Shown piece by piece: positions 1 to 8,698 of a stretch of 64,000 nucleotides of DNA (the first letter of the stretch is position 1; each line of letters opens with the position of its first letter). The DNA is taken from the NCBI GenBank assembly GCA_045560765.1, contig JBJKZD010000009.1, positions 992,001 through 1,056,000 on the forward strand, given 5' to 3'. The position numbers were made by a program, and so were the translations under genes. Origin of the DNA: UBA9926 sp913064795 (lineage in GTDB: Bacteria > Pseudomonadota > Gammaproteobacteria > Pseudomonadales > Azotimanducaceae). Below the pieces are notes generated by a model that was not told the DNA's origin, ran no database searches, and worked only from the letters and a program-made list of their open reading frames with translations.

Positions 1-1437
1 GGTGTGCTCTGTTTGTTTGAAGGTGTGGCTTCCGGCGCTGCAGACGGTTATGCCCGTATGGCTGAAAGGCCCGCGTCGACGTTGTTCCATCTTGGACCAG
101 GGATGGGCAATGCGATTGCCAACCTGCATAACGCGCAAAAGGCCTTTACGCCGCTGGTCAATATCGTCGGTGAGCATGCGACCCACCATCGTAAATATGA
201 GGCGCCGCTCACGTCCAACATCGAAGGGTATGCAGAGCCCTTCTCTAAATGGTTAAGAGTCAGCGAGACAGCAGAGGCTGTTGGCGCAGATGCTGCTGAT
301 GCGATCGCGGCGAGCCAATCCGATGTTCCCGGCATTGCCACTTTGCTCTTGCCTGCGAACACGGCGTGGGATCCAGGCGGACAATTGGCCGACAAGGTGC
401 CCGTTACGGGCCCAAAATCTGTGGATCATGAGGTGATCCGAGAAGCGGCGCGACGACTGGAGAAAGCGCGCAGGGCAGTTATTTTGGTAAATGGTTCGGC
501 GGTTCGTGAACAAGGCCTTGAGGCAGTTGCACGAATCCGTGAAAAGACCGGCGCAACCGCATATCTATCGACCTTTCATGCACGGGCCGAGCGCGGTGCC
601 GGTCGCGTTAACATACCCAAGCTGCCGTATTTCCCTGATCAGATTTATGCGGCGCTTGACGATTGTGATGAGCTGATTCTTGTGGGTCAGGACAGACCCG
701 TCACGTTCTTTGCCTATCCTGGGAAAAAGTCAGACTGCACGCCTGAGGGTGTTGAGCCATTTAAGTTATCAACCCTTGCCGATGATCAGATCGGTGCGCT
801 AGAGGCGCTCGCCGATGAAGTGGGGGCGCCGGCCATAGGAAAACTGATGACAGACCCTAGAAGTGCGCTGGTCATCCCTGAGTTACAGTCCGGTGAACTG
901 ACGCCTCGTTCAGCAGGGCATGCAATTGCTGCCTTGTTGCCCGAGAATGCGATCATCGCGGACGAATCAACCACCTCAGGCGGGACGGCCTATCATTTGA
1001 CGGCCAATGCGCCCCAGCACGATTTGATCGCCGTAACCGGTGGTGCCATCGGCGGCGGTATCCCGCTGGCGATCGGAGCAGCGGTGGCCTGTCCGGAGCG
1101 CAAAGTGGTTAATTTGCAGGCAGATGGGTCAGGGATGTATACCATTCAGGGACTTTGGACGATTGCCAGAGAGCAGCTCGATGTGACAACCGTCATATGG
1201 AATAACCGAACTTACAATATCTTGAATATGGAACTACATAACGTCGGCGCCGCCAACGACGCTGGCCCCAAGGCCCTGTCGATGTTCGATTTGTCTAACC
1301 CGGATATTGATTTTTGCGCGCTTGCACAAGGCATGGGTGTGGAGTCGATGCGTGCGACAACAAGCGAGGAATTTAATCACCAGTTTGCCTATTGCATGGC
1401 AAATAAGGGGCCGCACCTGATCGAGGCAATCATCTAG
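1..1437 (+). CDS. Thiamine diphosphate-dependent enzyme, acetolactate synthase/benzoylformate decarboxylase-like (5' truncated)
   Basis: The reading frame is open from base 1 and the usual N-terminal residues (including the catalytic Glu region of the Pyr domain) are missing, so the start lies outside the window. The visible 478 residues show the end of the Pyr domain (FEGVASGAADGYARM), a central domain, and a C-terminal PP domain with the Mg-ThDP signature ADGSGMYT followed about 25 residues later by the NN pair. Family members decarboxylate or carboligate 2-oxo acids in the cytoplasm. The substrate cannot be read from sequence. It is followed 91 bp later by an enoyl-CoA hydratase on the same strand, which suggests a shared catabolic role. 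Confidence 0.85.
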   Translation, partial: GVLCLFEGVASGAADGYARMAERPASTLFHLGPGMGNAIANLHNAQKAFTPLVNIVGEHATHHRKYEAPLTSNIEGYAEPFSKWLRVSETAEAVGADAADAIAASQSDVPGIATLLLPANTAWDPGGQLADKVPVTGPKSVDHEVIREAARRLEKARRAVILVNGSAVREQGLEAVARIREKTGATAYLSTFHARAERGAGRVNIPKLPYFPDQIYAALDDCDELILVGQDRPVTFFAYPGKKSDCTPEGVEPFKLSTLADDQIGALEALADEVGAPAIGKLMTDPRSALVIPELQSGELTPRSAGHAIAALLPENAIIADESTTSGGTAYHLTANAPQHDLIAVTGGAIGGGIPLAIGAAVACPERKVVNLQADGSGMYTIQGLWTIAREQLDVTTVIWNNRTYNILNMELHNVGAANDAGPKALSMFDLSNPDIDFCALAQGMGVESMRATTSEEFNHQFAYCMANKGPHLIEAII

Positions 1438-1502
1438 AGAAACAAAAGAACAAGCAGAAAAACAAAGGAACAAGTAGAAAACCAAAGGAATAAGTAGACA
1501 AC
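1435..1502. repeat. 20-bp imperfect tandem repeat, 3.4 copies
   Basis: The repeat starts at the TAG stop codon of the ThDP enzyme. Three 20-base units at 1435-1454, 1455-1474 and 1475-1494 share the pattern YAGARAAMCAAARGAAYAAG, and an 8-base partial copy follows. It is purine-rich, low in GC and ends 27 bp before the next start codon. Confidence 0.85.
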
Positions 1503-1528
1503 TTTTTAAACGATCAATGGAGAACAGC

Positions 1529-2374
1529 ATGGCAATGAACTACGACGAAATACGGTATGACATTGATGGCCCTGTGGCGACGATCACGATGAATAGACCC
1601 GACCAGCTCAATGCCCTGACGGATTTGACCCAAGCTGAGATTCGCCACGCCCTAGATCAATCCGAGCGCAATCCTAATGTTGTTGGAACGGTCTTGACGG
1701 GGTCCGGTCGCGGATTTTGTGCAGGTGTCGATATGAATGCCTTGAGCGATATGAGTGAGGCGGGGGAACGCCAAGGGCGGAGCCATGATCACCTAAGAGC
1801 CAATCCCGGTAATCCTGACGATGATCCAAACTACAAGTCCTCTCCCACCTATTTTTTGGGCTTGAGAAAACCATTGATTGCGGCGATTAATGGTGCCGCG
1901 GCTGGCCTGGGCTTTAGCTATGCAACATTTTGTGACCTGCGGTTTATGGAAAGAAAAGCAAAACTTGTGACGTCGTTTGCCCCCCGGGGACTGATTGCTG
2001 AACATGGCACCAGTTGGATGTTGCCAAGAATTGTAGGTCCCTCAAATGCCTTAGACCTGTTTTGGAGCTCACGCCGAGTCGATGGCGAAGAAGCTTTTCG
2101 GATGGGTTATGCGAACCGACTGTGTGAAGATGGAGAAAGTGTTGTTGATGCGCAAAACTATATTAAAGCGATGGCGGGAACCTCAGCGCCGATGGCGCTA
2201 ATGATGATGAAGCGGCAGGTCTTCAAACATCTCAACCGAGAACTGGGTGAATCGATGGAGGAATCCAATCTTTGGATGGATGAGAGCTTAGCACGGAATG
2301 ATTTTAAAGAAGGTGTGGCGTCCTTTCTCGAAAAGCGTGCGCCAGACTTTCAAAAAATAGAGGTCTCGGACTAA
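1529..2374 (+). CDS. Enoyl-CoA hydratase/isomerase (crotonase) family protein
   Basis: A cytoplasmic crotonase of about 281 residues that would hydrate or isomerise an acyl-CoA. Visible motifs are the N-terminal strand VATITMNRPDQLNAL, the first oxyanion-hole loop SGRGFCAGVDM, and the second oxyanion region PLIAAINGAAAGLGF. The catalytic Glu region is less canonical (APRGLIAEHGTSWMLPRIVG). The start is set at ATG 1529 because GGAG lies 6 bases upstream; an in-frame ATG at 1517 has no such site. It probably works with the flanking ThDP enzyme and CoA-transferase. The substrate is unknown. Confidence 0.9.
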   Translation: MAMNYDEIRYDIDGPVATITMNRPDQLNALTDLTQAEIRHALDQSERNPNVVGTVLTGSGRGFCAGVDMNALSDMSEAGERQGRSHDHLRANPGNPDDDPNYKSSPTYFLGLRKPLIAAINGAAAGLGFSYATFCDLRFMERKAKLVTSFAPRGLIAEHGTSWMLPRIVGPSNALDLFWSSRRVDGEEAFRMGYANRLCEDGESVVDAQNYIKAMAGTSAPMALMMMKRQVFKHLNRELGESMEESNLWMDESLARNDFKEGVASFLEKRAPDFQKIEVSD

Positions 2375-2454
2375 CCCGGCCGCGCCATGATCCTTCCACC
2401 TTGGCGCGAATCGGGGCCTTTCCCGTTAGCCTCGGATGTCAGGTGGCCCATCGT

Positions 2455-2544
2455 TTAAGGACCTGTCAGTGTAAGGCTTGTCATTAAAAGGCCTGTGATT
2501 AAAAGGCCTGTCTTTAAAAGTTCTTTCTTTGAAGGGCCATCAGT
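2455..2544. repeat. 15-bp imperfect tandem repeat, six copies
   Basis: Six consecutive 15-base units (2455, 2470, 2485, 2500, 2515, 2530) have the core TAAAAGGCCTGTSWT. The third and fourth units differ at only two positions and the outer units are more diverged. The repeat fills a large part of the gap between the crotonase and CoA-transferase genes. A trailing TAAAGATGG may be a seventh partial copy. Confidence 0.85.
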
Positions 2545-2656
2545 TAAAGATGGAAGGGGATCAGAAGGGTCTGCGCGGGCCTTACCCGGCTGTCAGCGCT
2601 GCTTCTCGCCGATTTTACGGGGTAAATCCAGACTATCGCACGACTAAGGGACATCT

Positions 2657-3790
2657 ATGTTTAATCTGCTTGCGGGCATTAGAATTATTGACCTGACAAC
2701 CATCGTGCTTGGGCCCTACGCCACGCAGCTTCTCGCTGACTTTGGCGCCGAAGTGATCAAGATAGAAGCGCAGCAAGGAGATGTCTTCAGAGCGGTGCGA
2801 CCCGGACGATTGGCGGACATTGGGACCGGGTTTATGAACTTTAACCGCAATAAACGTTCTGTCGTTTTGGACTTAAAATCTGAAGCAGGCCAAGCGAGCT
2901 TGGGGCAATGGGTCGCAGGCGCGGACGTTTTGGTGCACAACATGCGCTCGAGTTCCGCCGAGCGTCTAGGCGCAAGCTATGAGACATTGGTTCAATCGAA
3001 CCCGTCATTGGTTTATTGCTACTCGCCCGGATTTGGTAACCGGGGAGCGGATAAGGATCTACCCGCTTACGATGACATCATTCAGGCGCGCTCTGGTTTG
3101 GCGGCGCTGAATGCTGATGCGTCGGGCGCGCCGCAATTTGTGAAAACCATTGCCTGCGATAAAGTGGTTGGCCTGCACTTAGCCTTGGCGATTCAGGCCG
3201 GCTTGATTCAAAAGGGCAAGACCGGAAAAGGAGTGTGTATCGAGGTCCCGATGCTCGAGACCATGACATCGTTCATTCTGTCCGAGCATCTGTCCGGACA
3301 TACGCTGATACCGGAAGAGGGCGACCTGGGCTACGACCGGCTAATGTCGGAAAACCGCAAGCCGTATCAAACCCTCGACGGCTACCTTGCAATTCTGCCT
3401 TACAGTACGAAGCACTGGATCCGGTTTTTTGAACTTTGCGGTGAGCCTGATTGGGCGACATCGGAGCGGGTGGTTGATCCTGTTTTGCGGAGCCAGAATA
3501 TTGATGTTTTGTACAAAAAGTTAGCGGCGCTTGCGATGTTAAGGACTACCGATGAGTGGCAGCGTTTGCTGGTTGCTGCGGATATTCCGCATTCAACGGT
3601 GAGTTCGCTGACTGACCTGCTCACCGATCCTCACCTCAGTGCTGCAAGCATGTTTAACACCTATGAAGATGCGAGATTAGGTAAAATTCGTGAAGTCCGA
3701 TCGCCCTTTGAGGTCGACGGCAAGTTAGATTTCGAAGTGCAACCCAATCGTCCAGCCCCGAATCTTGGGGAGCACGATATTGGGCCTTAG
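2657..3790 (+). CDS. CaiB/BaiF (class III) CoA-transferase
   Basis: A 377-residue member of the CaiB/BaiF family, which moves CoA between carboxylic acids through an aspartyl-CoA thioester. Family marks are the N-terminal GIRIIDLTTIVLGPYATQLLADFGAEVIKIE, the NRNKRSVVLDLKS strand, the Asp of ACDKVVG at the catalytic position, IEVPMLETM, and the C-terminal PNLGEHDIG. ATG 2657 follows AAGGGA at a good distance. It stands alone after the 15-bp repeats. It is the first of five paralogues in the window. The acid substrate is not known. Confidence 0.92.
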   Translation: MFNLLAGIRIIDLTTIVLGPYATQLLADFGAEVIKIEAQQGDVFRAVRPGRLADIGTGFMNFNRNKRSVVLDLKSEAGQASLGQWVAGADVLVHNMRSSSAERLGASYETLVQSNPSLVYCYSPGFGNRGADKDLPAYDDIIQARSGLAALNADASGAPQFVKTIACDKVVGLHLALAIQAGLIQKGKTGKGVCIEVPMLETMTSFILSEHLSGHTLIPEEGDLGYDRLMSENRKPYQTLDGYLAILPYSTKHWIRFFELCGEPDWATSERVVDPVLRSQNIDVLYKKLAALAMLRTTDEWQRLLVAADIPHSTVSSLTDLLTDPHLSAASMFNTYEDARLGKIREVRSPFEVDGKLDFEVQPNRPAPNLGEHDIGP

Positions 3791-3949
3791 CGCTCTGATT
3801 AAACTGGTAAAAAGCCTGCCTTGAGCAGTCGCTGCAGTCATCATCGCGGAGAGTCGAGATTGCCTTGGCCTCGACGATCTGAATACCTCAACTTTTAAAG
3901 GGCAGACTAAGCACTGAGTCCTTGGCTAGGCCAAACTAAGACTCGAAAT

Positions 3950-4639
3950 TCAGGTTCGCGGCTTGATATAGACGAGTACGCGCCGGTTCTTAGCCTGGTT
4001 TTCGGCGAGGGCCTCGCCCGTTGCACTCCGGTTTGGAAGTTTGGGCTGGGTGTCGGCATACGAGGTCGCAGCAAGCTGATCGCTCGGGAACCCGTTGGCT
4101 TCAAACAAATGCAAAACATTGAGCGCCCGTGCTGAGGCAAGCTCCCAGTTGGATGGGAACCGAGCAGTACTGATGGGGACATCATCGGTATGGCCCTCGA
4201 TTCGCATCATATATTCCTCGGAAGGCAACGTGAGGATTGCACCGCTCAGCTGTTTGAGAGTTGCTTTCATTGATTGCCGAATTTCAGCGGAACCCGCTGC
4301 AAACAAAGCACTACTTGCCAGCTCTAGCTTTAGCCCATCGGGAGTGACTTCAGTGGTAATTTGATCGCTGAGTTGAACTGCCTCGATGGTCGCGTTTAGG
4401 CTTTTTTCGAGGACTTCGAGGCGATTGATCTCATCGATGATTTCTTGCGCAACCTCTTGATTAAAGGCTTGGCTCACGCTCTTGGCGACTTGATCAAATT
4501 TTGATTCATCCGGTTTGGAGACGGAAAACATAAGAACAAAGAACACCATGAGCAAGGTCATCATGTCAGCAAAGCTGGTATAGAAGCCGCTATCATCTGT
4601 GCTCAAAGGGTCGCTGTCACCAAAATTTAATAGTTTCAT
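3950..4639 (-). CDS. motB: Flagellar motor stator protein MotB
   Basis: A 229-residue inner-membrane stator subunit that anchors the ion channel to peptidoglycan. A short cytoplasmic N-terminus leads into one membrane segment (about residues 23-40, SFADMMTLLMVFFVLMFS) with the ion-carrying Asp at residue 25. A periplasmic linker and a C-terminal OmpA-type peptidoglycan-binding domain with GHTDDVPI follow. It lies 10 bp downstream of motA in the same operon. No other flagellar genes are in the window. A non-flagellar MotB/OmpA stator is possible but less likely. Confidence 0.9.
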   Translation of the reverse strand: MKLLNFGDSDPLSTDDSGFYTSFADMMTLLMVFFVLMFSVSKPDESKFDQVAKSVSQAFNQEVAQEIIDEINRLEVLEKSLNATIEAVQLSDQITTEVTPDGLKLELASSALFAAGSAEIRQSMKATLKQLSGAILTLPSEEYMMRIEGHTDDVPISTARFPSNWELASARALNVLHLFEANGFPSDQLAATSYADTQPKLPNRSATGEALAENQAKNRRVLVYIKPRT

Positions 4640-4649
4640 GGCTGAGTGC

Positions 4650-5459
4650 TCAATCGATACTATTCTCGACGCGAGAAGATTTTCTGCGGTCAGGCGTTTT
4701 CCGTAAAAAACTGTTGAGATGGTCCTGGATTTCCATGGAGCCTTTATTGCTAACGAGCAGAAGGAAAGCTTCGGTCATCATCAGGTTTCGCGTCAGCATC
4801 ATTCTGTTTTTTGCTTCTGTTCTTTGTGCGGCGGGCTTAAAGATGAGTTGTTGCGCCACTGCACCGTAGAAGGTGGTGATCAGCGCAACCGCCATTGGAT
4901 TACCTATCTTGCTTCCCAATTCGTCGAGTTGACTTAACATGCCCACCAGCCCAATGAGGGTTCCGATCATGCCGAAGGCCGGTGCAAAAGATCCCATGGT
5001 TGTTAGAATCTCGACTGTTTTCTTTGCTTGCTCAAACTGATTGCTGACAAAGGTCTCCATTTTTGTGCGCAGGTTGTCCTCTGCGTAGCCTGCATTAAAA
5101 AGATCCATACTGTGTTGCAAGAAGGCATCCCGCATCATTGAGGAGGACTCAAAGGCTTTTTCGAGGCCTAACTTACCTTCTCGGGCGTTAATTTTCCCCC
5201 AGTCGACAACAATCTGAACCTCAGACATCATGGATTCGTCGTCGATCGAAGAAGGTATAACAATCTCTCGCATGGCGCCCAGGGCGCGAAAAACTTCTTT
5301 GCCTTCAAAGGAGATCATTGTTGCGGCCAAGGTGCCGCCAAAGACAATCAGCGCGGCTTGGCCGTTAAGGAAAAAACTAATTTCGTACTCAGAAAGTGCA
5401 AAGCCAATTGCCGCGATTGCAATCGACACGCCTAAAATGCTGCCGTAAGAGATGTTCAA
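4650..5459 (-). CDS. motA: Flagellar motor stator protein MotA
   Basis: A 269-residue MotA/PomA-type channel subunit that pairs with MotB to turn ion flow into torque. Four hydrophobic segments are visible: near residues 8-25, 33-48, 150-172 (FAPAFGMIGTLIGLVGML) and 187-206 (AVALITTFYGAVAQQLIF). The cytoplasmic loop between the second and third carries the acidic and basic residues expected to touch FliG. The start is TTG at 5459, supported by AAGGA 8 bases upstream; I see no better ATG. The C-terminal tail is basic (KTPDRRKSSR). Confidence 0.92.
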   Translation of the reverse strand: MNISYGSILGVSIAIAAIGFALSEYEISFFLNGQAALIVFGGTLAATMISFEGKEVFRALGAMREIVIPSSIDDESMMSEVQIVVDWGKINAREGKLGLEKAFESSSMMRDAFLQHSMDLFNAGYAEDNLRTKMETFVSNQFEQAKKTVEILTTMGSFAPAFGMIGTLIGLVGMLSQLDELGSKIGNPMAVALITTFYGAVAQQLIFKPAAQRTEAKNRMMLTRNLMMTEAFLLLVSNKGSMEIQDHLNSFLRKTPDRRKSSRVENSID

Positions 5460-6014
5460 ACTATCGTTCCTTGATGTTACGCGAGGTTCATATCCATTGT
5501 TGCGACGGCCAATTAATGCAAAATCCTTTGGCCTACGGCTTGAGAGCCCGATTACACTGAGAAAAAAACTTTTGTGTTCCTAGTGTGTGCAAATCTTCAC
5601 TCCTGCGGCACAAGCATCATACCTAAAACTCAAGAATTCGAAAGTCTAGGACGCTTTCCTGTCGATCTCCTGCGTTTGGTGCCGGTCTTTTGTCAGGGGC
5701 TTGAGTCGTTTTAGTGCTTCATGCAAATTTTGTCGCGGGTTGTTTGTTAATTTAGAGAGCAGGTCTGACTTGACCGTGAATGCTGCACGGCTTTAATGGC
5801 GATTCGAGGGTTGAGTCCCTGGATCCGTTTTAAGGGCTGTCCCCAGTATCGGCCGAAGGATCAATGCGGTAGTGTGACGTGAAGCGTTTGCTTGCTGGAA
5901 GAGAGAAATGATTGGTTGTGCGCTTGCAGGAGATCCTAAAATCGAGCAGGCAATCCTCTGCGCCTCGCAGCTTTGTCGTGTTTGAGAACATTAAAGTTTT
6001 CCTCATAGGGGTCA
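5460..6014. other. Intergenic region between divergent motA and CoA-transferase genes
   Basis: About 555 bp with no convincing gene on either strand. It must contain the promoters for motAB (leftward) and for the CaiB/BaiF pair (rightward). I searched for sigma-28 and sigma-54 motifs upstream of motA and saw none that match well. A short minus-strand ORF near 5830-6021 has no recognisable content. Confidence 0.5.
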
Positions 6015-7049
6015 TTGCCATTGATTAAAGTACTAGAGATAGGCGGCTACGCAGCTGGGTATTGTGGTCGCTTGTTTGCGCGACAGGGCGCGGAGGTGAC
6101 GCGACTAGAGTTAAAGGCAACGCCGCCTGCTTGGGCCTCTGTTGAAGCGATGCGAGCATTCCTTCACGGGGGCAAAATCAGCGTTACCGTAGAAAGCGCA
6201 GCTGAAGCACTGGAATATGTCTGTGATGCCGATGTTGTGGTTTGCGAGGCTGACTCAGCCGATGCGCTCGACGCGCTCGGGTTTGATGAATGGCAGGCGG
6301 ATATCAAAGTCGCGATGACCCCTTTTGGTCGAACGGGCCCAAAACGAAATTGGCAAGCGACTCCGTCGACCCTATTGGCGATGGGAGGTTACACCTCCTT
6401 AATGGGCGATCCCGGCCGGCCGCCGCTTAACCTGCCCGGTCATTATTTAGAGTTTCAGACCGGCGCGATCGCTTATTCCGCTGCGCTGGCCAGTGTTTAT
6501 GCGGGTCAGTCCGATATTTTAGATGCCAGTATGCTGGAGACCGTCCTCTCACTGACGCAATTTACCCATGTACGTTGGCACTGCGCCCGGGACATTCGCC
6601 AGAGACATGGTAATGACTTTTATTTCGTTGTTCCAAGTAACTTGTTTAAAACTCAAGACTCCGGATGGGTTTACATTAATATCGTACCGGCATTTTGGGA
6701 CGCCTTTACGGTCTTTATTGAAAAGCCGGAGTTGTTAATCGATGAACGCTTTACGACCAATGATCTGAGGATTAAACATCGCGATGTGCTCTACCAGATC
6801 GCCGTGGATGTAATTGCATCCTGGACAACCGATGCCTGTATTCGCCGCGCTGAGGCAGCGCGTATTCCCTTGGGTGTAGTCCAAACGTTTAGCGATGTGC
6901 TCAAAGACCCACATTTGGCATCCCGGGCATTCTGGGAATCTTCGATTTGTGATGACGTTGAAATTGTCATGCCGCGAGGCGGGTATCAGTTGTTTGACCA
7001 TCTGAAGCGACCTGTCCCGATGGTCGAAGAAAGGCAGAACGACAGGTGA
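6015..7049 (+). CDS. CaiB/BaiF CoA-transferase paralogue without the usual catalytic Asp
   Basis: A 344-residue member, shorter than the usual 380-400. It keeps the N-terminal fold (IKVLEIGGYAAGYCGRLFARQGAEV), AMTPFGRTGPKR, and DASMLETVLSL, but the segment that normally holds the nucleophilic Asp reads LNLPGHYLEFQTGAIA. The C-terminal GEH motif is also absent. Its last codons overlap the next CoA-transferase (GTGA overlap), so the two are translationally coupled. I infer a non-catalytic partner subunit, as known for heteromeric class III enzymes. The start is TTG 6015 or TTG 6021; GGGG at 6008-6011 fits 6021 better. Confidence 0.85.
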   Translation: MPLIKVLEIGGYAAGYCGRLFARQGAEVTRLELKATPPAWASVEAMRAFLHGGKISVTVESAAEALEYVCDADVVVCEADSADALDALGFDEWQADIKVAMTPFGRTGPKRNWQATPSTLLAMGGYTSLMGDPGRPPLNLPGHYLEFQTGAIAYSAALASVYAGQSDILDASMLETVLSLTQFTHVRWHCARDIRQRHGNDFYFVVPSNLFKTQDSGWVYINIVPAFWDAFTVFIEKPELLIDERFTTNDLRIKHRDVLYQIAVDVIASWTTDACIRRAEAARIPLGVVQTFSDVLKDPHLASRAFWESSICDDVEIVMPRGGYQLFDHLKRPVPMVEERQNDR

Positions 7050-8272
7050 TCGAACTGCCACTTAAAGACGTGAAAATTCTAGACCTGACGCATGTCTGGG
7101 CAGGTCCTTTGGGGGTTCGCCTTTTATCGGATCTTGGGGCAGAAGTGATCAAGATTGAGGCGCCCTATGGCCGGGGCCCTCGGGAGTATCCGAGTGACCC
7201 CCTGGGTGGCTGGATTGGCGGCGCGCCTGGACCTGAGCCTTGGAATATAAATGCGCTGTTTGTGAAGCTTCATCGCAACCGCAAGAGTCTCTGTCTTGAT
7301 TTAAAGAAAGCGCAAGCCAGAAAAATCTTTCTAGAACTAGTTGCCCTCGCGGATGTGGTTGTTGAGAATTTTAGTGCCCGCGCGATGCCCTCGATGGGTC
7401 TAGGTTATGCTGCGCTCAGGCGCGCGAATGAGAAGATCATCTATGTCAGTATGCCCGGCTATGGCATGAGCGGTCCTTATCGTGATCGAGTGGCCTTCGG
7501 GCCCACTGTTGAGCCCTTGTCCGGTTTAACCCAGATGCTTGGATACAGCCCTGAGGAGCCTCGAAACTCGGCCATGGCGCTTATGGACCCGATCGCCGCC
7601 ACCCAGGCTGCTGCAGCGGTTACGGATGCGCTCATGCAGCGCGCTGAGACAGGAGAAGGATGCTTGATTGAGATGTCACTCCATGAAGGTGGTGTGACCT
7701 ATAGCGCTCCATGGCTTGTGGATGAGCAATTGGGGCAAAGGCCGCAATGCATGGGTAATCGCCATCCTGCAATGGCGCCCCACGGAATTTATCCATCGAA
7801 GGGAGAGGACTGCTGGGTAGCGATAGCCTGCAAGAACGATGAGCAGTGGCGTGCGCTGTGCAACCTAATCGGTCATCCCGAAAAATCGAACCTGGCGCTT
7901 TCAGAACGGATTGAGCAGCATGATGAGATTGATGACATGATCTGCGCTTGGTCCTTGATTCGCACAAATCAAGAGGCAACAGCATTACTACAGGATTACA
8001 CTATCGCTGCTGGGCCGGTAAACAACGCAGCAGATATCACCGAAGATCAGCAGGTTAGGGCGCGTCAATTTTTTGTGCCGTTTGAGCGATTTAACACTCC
8101 GATCCCTGGCCACTCTATCCAGATGGGCGGGATCCAGCGCAACACCTGGACGCGCTGTCCGGATCTTGGTGAGCATAATCGAGAGGTGTTGCGTGCTTGG
8201 CTCAATTACGAGGACGATGTCATCAGGGCGCTCGAACGTGATGCTGTTATCTTCAGCGCACCGCCAACCTAA
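7046..8272 (+). CDS. CaiB/BaiF CoA-transferase (likely catalytic partner)
   Basis: A 408-residue class III CoA-transferase starting at GTG 7046 inside the stop of the preceding paralogue. It carries the complete set of marks: VKILDLTHVWAGPLGVRLLSDLGAEVIKIE, HRNRKSLCLDLK, MPGYGMSGPYRD, the Asp of ALMDPIAAT at the catalytic position, and CPDLGEHNREVL near the C-terminus. The overlap with the Asp-lacking gene suggests an alpha/beta enzyme. The substrate is unknown, but terpenoid, steroid or aromatic acids are common for this branch. Confidence 0.92.
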   Translation: MIELPLKDVKILDLTHVWAGPLGVRLLSDLGAEVIKIEAPYGRGPREYPSDPLGGWIGGAPGPEPWNINALFVKLHRNRKSLCLDLKKAQARKIFLELVALADVVVENFSARAMPSMGLGYAALRRANEKIIYVSMPGYGMSGPYRDRVAFGPTVEPLSGLTQMLGYSPEEPRNSAMALMDPIAATQAAAAVTDALMQRAETGEGCLIEMSLHEGGVTYSAPWLVDEQLGQRPQCMGNRHPAMAPHGIYPSKGEDCWVAIACKNDEQWRALCNLIGHPEKSNLALSERIEQHDEIDDMICAWSLIRTNQEATALLQDYTIAAGPVNNAADITEDQQVRARQFFVPFERFNTPIPGHSIQMGGIQRNTWTRCPDLGEHNREVLRAWLNYEDDVIRALERDAVIFSAPPT

Positions 8273-8500
8273 GAAGCACTGTAAAACCTCTGCAATCCTG
8301 GGCTTGATGAGGGGCGCCAGAACGTTGCCTTTGTCCAATCAAAGCAGAAGGACCCCGAGTCAAATGCCTGCTTTTTGAACGTCTCGCGAAAGACGTCCCG
8401 TGAATCAGTGTCGAGACGAATTGGGGATGCTGTGGACGTTAATCCGCTTTATTGGTGTGGTGCAGTGGTATTCTTTGTGAATCAAACTTTGGATATTTAA

Positions 8501-8674
8501 ATGTTTGCCAATCGTCAATTGTTAGTCAATGCCCTTGCCCTTAGCCTGGTGATATCGTTTTTATCAGGCGCTGCTATTTTTGTATGGCGGGTTTCGGTTG
8601 AATTTGAACAAGAAAAATCCCGTGCTTATGAGGAAATTGAAACAAAGCTCCAATGGATTTTGACGCGTTACTAG
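8501..8674 (+). pseudogene. N-terminal fragment of the sensor kinase, ending at an in-frame amber codon
   Basis: ATG 8501 opens a 57-codon frame that encodes one strong membrane segment (about residues 7-28) and the start of a charged helix, then stops at TAG 8672-8674. The same frame continues without another stop for 1.6 kb into the histidine kinase. The two parts therefore look like one original gene of about 593 codons with a single nonsense codon. A CAG-to-TAG transition would explain it. Readthrough or reinitiation cannot be excluded. Confidence 0.75.
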
Positions 8675-8698
8675 ACCGCCCCAGCCGACAAGGCGGCT

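Noticed and set aside
8379..8396. Hairpin ACGTCT/AGACGT after the CoA-transferase pair as terminator
   Set aside because: No T-run follows on either strand, and the stem is only 6 bp.
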